Below are positions 6,437 through 9,511 of a stretch of 9,511 nucleotides of DNA, piece by piece. The notes beneath the pieces are model-generated. The model made no database searches, had not been told where the DNA came from, and saw only the letters and a list, made by a program, of their open reading frames with translations. The stretch spans positions 1-9,511 of the forward strand of contig JAFQLN010000029.1 of the NCBI GenBank assembly GCA_017414585.1. The letters are read 5' to 3'. The stretch is from Clostridia bacterium. GTDB lineage: Bacteria > Bacillota_A > Clostridia > Oscillospirales > CAG-272. The translations under genes and the position numbers were made by a program. The first letter of the stretch is position 1. Each line of letters opens with the position of its first letter.

Positions 6437-8071
6437 TCAGCCGATCCGGACGGGATCCACCAGACCTGCCATGCGGGCGACGATTGCCGCTGCCTGACTG
6501 CGCAGGAAACTGCGGTTCGCGCCGAAGGAACCGTCGTCCAGACCGTTGACAATGCCCGCTGCGGCAAGTGCATTTACCGCTTCGCCGACTTCACCGCTGT
6601 CGATCAGATCCCAGAAATGATTTTCGTCAATGACGTTGATTGTTTGGGCATCGCCGAGAACCTTTGCGAAAATGAGCGCGGCTTCTGCTCGGGTGATGAC
6701 GGTATTTACGTTTTCGGGCGTGTACCGGATGATGCCGGCATCCCATGCGTAGTCCATATAAATCTGATACCAGACGCCGGTCTGATCCTGTGCGCCGTAT
6801 ACATGACTGCCGCTGCGGTACTGGTCAAGGCGCACCGCAAATGTCACTGCCTGCGCCCATGTCAGTTCTCCGTTCGGATTGAAGCTGCCGTCGGCATTTC
6901 CCGCAATGATGCCGGCATCCGCCGCTGCAAGAACCGTATCGTGATACCACGCGTTTTCGGTTACATCCGTGAAAGAAACGGATACGTCGGGCGTATCGTC
7001 GTAATCAGGCGTATCGTCATAGTCGGGCGCGCCGTCATAGTCGCTGTCATAGTCGTAGTAATCCGGGATATACTCTGTAATATCGTTTACCACGACACGG
7101 AACGTGATTTCGGGATCCAGGAAATTCACCGTATAGTCTTTTCCGTAGAAAACACCGTCTTCATCGCAGCTCAGCCGGGGATCGTCAAAGCAGATCACAT
7201 CTCCGCCGTAAAGTTCGCATCCGCCTTCCACACGGTCGCCCATGCCGTATCCATAGAGGAAGGTGTAGTTGTCGTAGGTCTTTCCGTTGTCGGGGAGAAT
7301 CAGCTCACAGTCCGGCCAGACGAGGTATTCCGTGAAGATCTTGGTTCCGTTGCCGGTGCCGACTTCATAGGAATACGTGCCGGCAAGGGGAACTGTGAAT
7401 TCAAAACGGTCTCCGCCGGCGGTAATGATAACATCGTTTTCGATGCCGTTGCCGGGATAATAGCAGTTTCCGTCCGCATCGGTGAATACGCCGTTTTCTT
7501 CATCGTAATACGGATCGGCGTAGTTCGGATCTTTCTCCATTCCGTCGAAAAGGGAGTCGCCGAAAACGGAGTCACTGCCGCTGTCCTCAGGAGCGGTGAC
7601 CACAAGACAGAAGGCATCCGAAGCGGCAACAGACCAGGAATAATATACGCCTTCTTCGAGAACATAATAGCTTCCCGGCAGGACATATCCCATGCCGTCC
7701 TCATCGGTGCGTTCGTTAAGGTATTCGGTGACGCCGGCGGTTTTGTTTTCGGCAATGGTAACAGAGCCGTCCGTGATTTCCGCGGCACGGATGGATGCAC
7801 CGGAGGTCAGACCGTCGATTTCGTTGAGAACCGTCACGGTGAGCGTTCCGTCTGCCTCTGCAGATGCATAAATCAAATCAATATCCACCCATCCTTCCGA
7901 ATCGTAAACGGTGGATATGGATGTGATGTTCGGGATGTCGAGATTGTCACGCCAGGAAGTGCTGTAGGTCGGTACATCGCTTCCCGCTGCCGGGAAATAT
8001 TCCGCTGCCGCAGAGGTGGATGCTGCGCCCGTTATGCACAGGGCGAGAAGAAATGCTGCTGATTTTTTCAT
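6437..8071 (-). CDS. Secreted SLH-domain cell-surface protein of unknown function
   Basis: This 544-residue exported protein is predicted to be anchored non-covalently to the cell wall through three C-terminal S-layer homology motifs (about 367-415, 431-473 and 484-535). SLH domains generally bind pyruvylated secondary wall polymers. A typical signal peptide begins MKKSAAFLLALCITG and should be cut after SAAA near residue 23. Residues 24-336 are acidic, rich in Tyr and Gly, and include six cysteines (155, 203, 255, 285, 294, 302). I do not recognise this part. An Asp/Tyr-rich repeat linker (337-362) joins it to the SLH region. The start at 8071 is chosen because GAGG at 8084-8081 lies 9 nt upstream. 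ATG 8086 has no ribosome site and would put five residues before the signal peptide. The PotD-like gene ends 35 nt upstream, suggesting one transcript. Confidence 0.88.
   Translation of the reverse strand: MKKSAAFLLALCITGAASTSAAAEYFPAAGSDVPTYSTSWRDNLDIPNITSISTVYDSEGWVDIDLIYASAEADGTLTVTVLNEIDGLTSGASIRAAEITDGSVTIAENKTAGVTEYLNERTDEDGMGYVLPGSYYVLEEGVYYSWSVAASDAFCLVVTAPEDSGSDSVFGDSLFDGMEKDPNYADPYYDEENGVFTDADGNCYYPGNGIENDVIITAGGDRFEFTVPLAGTYSYEVGTGNGTKIFTEYLVWPDCELILPDNGKTYDNYTFLYGYGMGDRVEGGCELYGGDVICFDDPRLSCDEDGVFYGKDYTVNFLDPEITFRVVVNDITEYIPDYYDYDSDYDGAPDYDDTPDYDDTPDVSVSFTDVTENAWYHDTVLAAADAGIIAGNADGSFNPNGELTWAQAVTFAVRLDQYRSGSHVYGAQDQTGVWYQIYMDYAWDAGIIRYTPENVNTVITRAEAALIFAKVLGDAQTINVIDENHFWDLIDSGEVGEAVNALAAAGIVNGLDDGSFGANRSFLRSQAAAIVARMAGLVDPVRIG
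6990..7055 (-). repeat. 18-bp tandem repeat encoding the D-Y-D-D-T-P linker
   Basis: Three 18-nt units (6990-7007, 7008-7025, 7026-7043) and a 12-nt partial unit (7044-7055) are arranged head to tail. The first two encode DYDDTP twice, and the third a diverged DYDGAP. The product is an acidic linker between the unknown ectodomain and the SLH motifs. Such in-frame units can change in number by slippage without breaking the gene. Confidence 0.8.
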
Positions 8072-8106
8072 GTCAGAAAACCTCATAGTGTTTTATTATG
8101 TGATGA

Positions 8107-9165
8107 TTATTCACACGCTTCGCGGAACTTCGTGAATGCGGCGAGGTGCGCTTCGTCGGCTTCGGGGGTGATATTGCCGATCATTTCCATCTCGTCAGCG
8201 GTGAAGCCTTCGGGCAGGGTCAGGAAGGAACGGAATTCTTCGGAGATATACGGCTCGGACGCGGATGCGGTGCAGTAGTAGCCGAGGTATTCATAGCATT
8301 TCGCACCCCGTTCGGGATCGAGGACATACTCGATGAATGCGTGTGCCGCGTCGGAATCCGGTGCGTTCGACGGAATGAACATCGCCATGATGCCGAATCC
8401 GATGCCCTCGGAGGGGAACACGATCTGAAGGGAGGGATCGGTCATCTTGGCAACCGTTACCTGCGAGGTGTACATGATCGCCGCGTCGATTTCACCGGAG
8501 AGAAGGTCATCCTGGATGTTGTCGTCCTTGATCAGACGGATATTCGGTGCGAGGGAGACGAGCTTTTCGCCCGCTTCGGCAATTTTCGCCGTGTCGGTGA
8601 TGTTGTAGCTTTCGCCCATGGTCTTGAGCGCCATGCCGTTGATGACGCGGTAGTTGGAAATCACGCCGACCTGATCTTCGAGGGATGCGTCCCACAGGTC
8701 AGCATATCCCTTGATATCGACGTCAACTCTGGCGGGGTTATACACAATGGTCTGCACGCCTGCGCCGTAGGGGATGGTATATTCGTCCGTCGGGTCGTAG
8801 AACTGTCCCTGATAGAGAGGATTGACGTTGCCGGCAGACGGCAGTTTTGCTTTGTCGAGCTTCTGAACAAGTCCCTTTTCGATGGCGACTTCGATGATGT
8901 AGTCGTCCGCGATGACGAGGTCGTAGTCGCCGCCCTGTGCAGCTTCGAGCTTGGCGAGCATGGTTTCGTCATAGTCGAAGTTCACATAGTTGATTTTGAT
9001 GCCCGTTTCTTTCTCGAAGCCGTCGAGAATTTCGTCCGGGAACATACCCGCCCATGTGAAGAGATTCAGCGTTCGTCCCGAGTCGGCGCCGCCGGAGCAG
9101 GACGACAGTGCAAGGGGCGAGAGAAGCAGAAGAAGGGCAAGAAAGACGGATGCAAGTTTTTTCAT
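8107..9165 (-). CDS. PotD-like extracytoplasmic substrate-binding lipoprotein
   Basis: This 352-residue lipoprotein has the fold and length of ABC-transporter polyamine-binding proteins. A hydrophobic signal peptide ends in the lipobox LSSC, so Cys23 should be lipidated and anchor the protein outside the membrane. Family landmarks are NLFTWAGMFPDEILDGFEKE (34-53), DYDLVIADDY (80-89), EKGLVQKLD, YTIPYGAGVQTIVYN (129-143), LWDASL, SGEIDAAIMY (223-232) and VFPSEG (249-254). Several residues that contact spermidine in E. coli PotD appear to be replaced, so the ligand may not be a polyamine. CCTCCTT at 9173-9179 (AAGGAGG on this strand) lies 7 nt upstream of the start. No permease or ATPase gene is adjacent: the SLH gene lies downstream and the repeat lies upstream. 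No potD symbol is assigned because of the ligand doubt. Confidence 0.85.
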   Translation of the reverse strand: MKKLASVFLALLLLLSPLALSSCSGGADSGRTLNLFTWAGMFPDEILDGFEKETGIKINYVNFDYDETMLAKLEAAQGGDYDLVIADDYIIEVAIEKGLVQKLDKAKLPSAGNVNPLYQGQFYDPTDEYTIPYGAGVQTIVYNPARVDVDIKGYADLWDASLEDQVGVISNYRVINGMALKTMGESYNITDTAKIAEAGEKLVSLAPNIRLIKDDNIQDDLLSGEIDAAIMYTSQVTVAKMTDPSLQIVFPSEGIGFGIMAMFIPSNAPDSDAAHAFIEYVLDPERGAKCYEYLGYYCTASASEPYISEEFRSFLTLPEGFTADEMEMIGNITPEADEAHLAAFTKFREACE

Positions 9166-9212
9166 GATTTTTCCTCCTTGGATTGAGTATATAGAGTTTG
9201 TTTTTAAAGGAG

Positions 9213-9218
9213 ATTATA
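9213..9218 (-). promoter_or_regulatory. Possible -10 box for the PotD-like/SLH operon
   Basis: TATAAT reads on the minus strand at 9218-9213, about 48 nt before the start codon. No convincing -35 hexamer lies 15-19 nt upstream: the 17-nt position reads GCCCAA. The call is therefore weak. The right repeat begins about 25 nt further upstream, so any -35 element or operator would abut it. Confidence 0.35.
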
Positions 9219-9242
9219 TGATTGCAGGGTTATAGTTGGGCG

Positions 9243-9440
9243 TGTCGCATTTACATTGAAAAGTGTAATTTGCGACACGCCTTCTCGCTATTTCAAGGAT
9301 AATGCTCTACTTTTTCTCCTTTACGCAGTAAAGGCGCTTTAGCGAGGAGTGAAGTTACGTCGTAACTTCCAAGTAGCAAAAAGAGGAACTTTTTCGGAAG
9401 TCTTGGGCATTTCGACCTCTGCGGAGGTCGATGAGGGGCT
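9243..9440 (-). repeat. Right copy of the dispersed hairpin-rich repeat (inverted)
   Basis: This is the reverse complement of 4-165, about 36 nt longer. The 39-nt hairpin at 9241-9279 has a 9-bp CGTGTCGCA/TGCGACACG base and an inner stem closed by a GAAA tetraloop. Positions 9307-9376 form a branched structure: CTACTT/AAGTAG outside, with CCTTTAC/GTAAAGG (9318-9334), CGC/GCG (9335-9344) and a 19-nt palindrome centred on T9360 inside. AAAAAG/CTTTTT (9378-9394) and TCGACCTC/GAGGTCGA with loop TGCG (9412-9431) follow. No open frame of note was found. Relative to the neighbouring PotD-like gene, it has the same orientation as the left copy has relative to the pseudouridine synthase gene. Confidence 0.9.
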
Positions 9441-9507
9441 CTGCCCCTTCAACTGAGGAGCTGCGCATCCTCGGCAAACATTTTGAAAAAGTTTGATCAA
9501 AACTTTT
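9434..9507. repeat. Further run of three stem-loops continuing the repeat toward the window edge
   Basis: Three more hairpins follow directly: AGGGGC/GCCCCT (9434-9448, loop TCT), CTGAGGA/TCCTCGG with one G-T pair (9453-9474), and AAAAGTTT/AAACTTTT with loop GATCA (9487-9507). Only the first has a partial match at the left edge (4-10), because the left copy is cut by the window boundary. The stretch contains no gene. Confidence 0.7.
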
Positions 9508-9511
9508 ATAC

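Noticed and set aside
6365..8062. A 565-codon open frame on the plus strand, opposite the SLH gene
   Set aside because: It is antisense to a gene with a clear signal peptide and SLH motifs. Its Val/Ile/Arg-rich low-complexity product matches no family, and it would begin inside the terminator at 6346-6410.
8072..8086. ATG at 8086 as start of the SLH protein
   Set aside because: There is no ribosome site upstream of it, and GAGG overlapping this ATG is well spaced for ATG 8071, where a standard signal peptide begins.
8146..9186. A 346-codon plus-strand frame opposite the PotD-like gene
   Set aside because: It is a codon-bias shadow of the binding-protein gene with no recognisable domain, and the minus-strand gene has an ideal ribosome site and lipobox.
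4..9440. A composite transposon with the repeats as terminal inverted repeats
   Set aside because: There is no transposase or recombinase between the copies, the enclosed genes are unrelated metabolic and envelope genes, and target-site duplications cannot be assessed because the left copy is truncated.
1..9511. CRISPR array, tRNA, rRNA, riboswitch or phage genes
   Set aside because: No regularly spaced direct repeats, cloverleaf, conserved rRNA block or viral gene was seen. The hairpin repeats are few, irregular and not separated by spacers.

Overview
The window looks like chromosomal sequence from a moderately high-GC member of the Clostridia, probably an uncultured gut or rumen species. 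The grounds are Firmicutes-type AAGGAGG ribosome sites, sigma-A promoters, U-tailed hairpin terminators, a lipoprotein with a Gram-positive style lipobox, a surface protein with three SLH domains, and intracellular glycoside hydrolases. Nothing in it fixes the genus. There are no rRNA, tRNA, CRISPR, transposase or phage genes.

Layout: positions 1-250 hold a hairpin-rich repeat followed by an extended -10 promoter. Five plus-strand genes follow in three units. Unit 1 is an RluA-type pseudouridine synthase (310-954) and a GH20 beta-N-acetylhexosaminidase (1012-2298), ended by a hairpin terminator at 2345-2394. Unit 2 is a single anion-permease-like gene (2491-3693) with its own promoter and terminator. 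Unit 3 is a GH10 xylanase-like gene (3858-5192) and a URO-D/MtaA-superfamily protein (5268-6338), with a near-consensus promoter and a strong terminator at 6346-6410. Facing them on the minus strand is a two-gene unit: a PotD-like lipoprotein (9165-8107), then a secreted SLH protein (8071-6437). Positions 9243-9511 hold a second, inverted copy of the repeat and more hairpins.

How the genes fit together: the two hydrolases lack signal peptides, so they should act on imported oligosaccharides (N-acetylhexosamine- and xylan-type). No sugar importer is present here. The GH10 gene shares a transcript with a protein of the methylcobamide methyltransferase/URO-D superfamily, which is not HemE and whose role is unknown. 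The minus-strand pair encodes two exported envelope proteins.

The most notable points are: (a) the pair of inverted repeats bracketing all seven genes, built of consecutive hairpins, one of which differs between copies by a compensatory base-pair swap; (b) the GH10/URO-D-like pairing with a possible H-x-D...C metal site; and (c) the orphan PotD-like protein, which appears to have lost the acidic polyamine contacts. No complete new system is demonstrated. The repeat family and the GH10/URO-D pair are the best leads.
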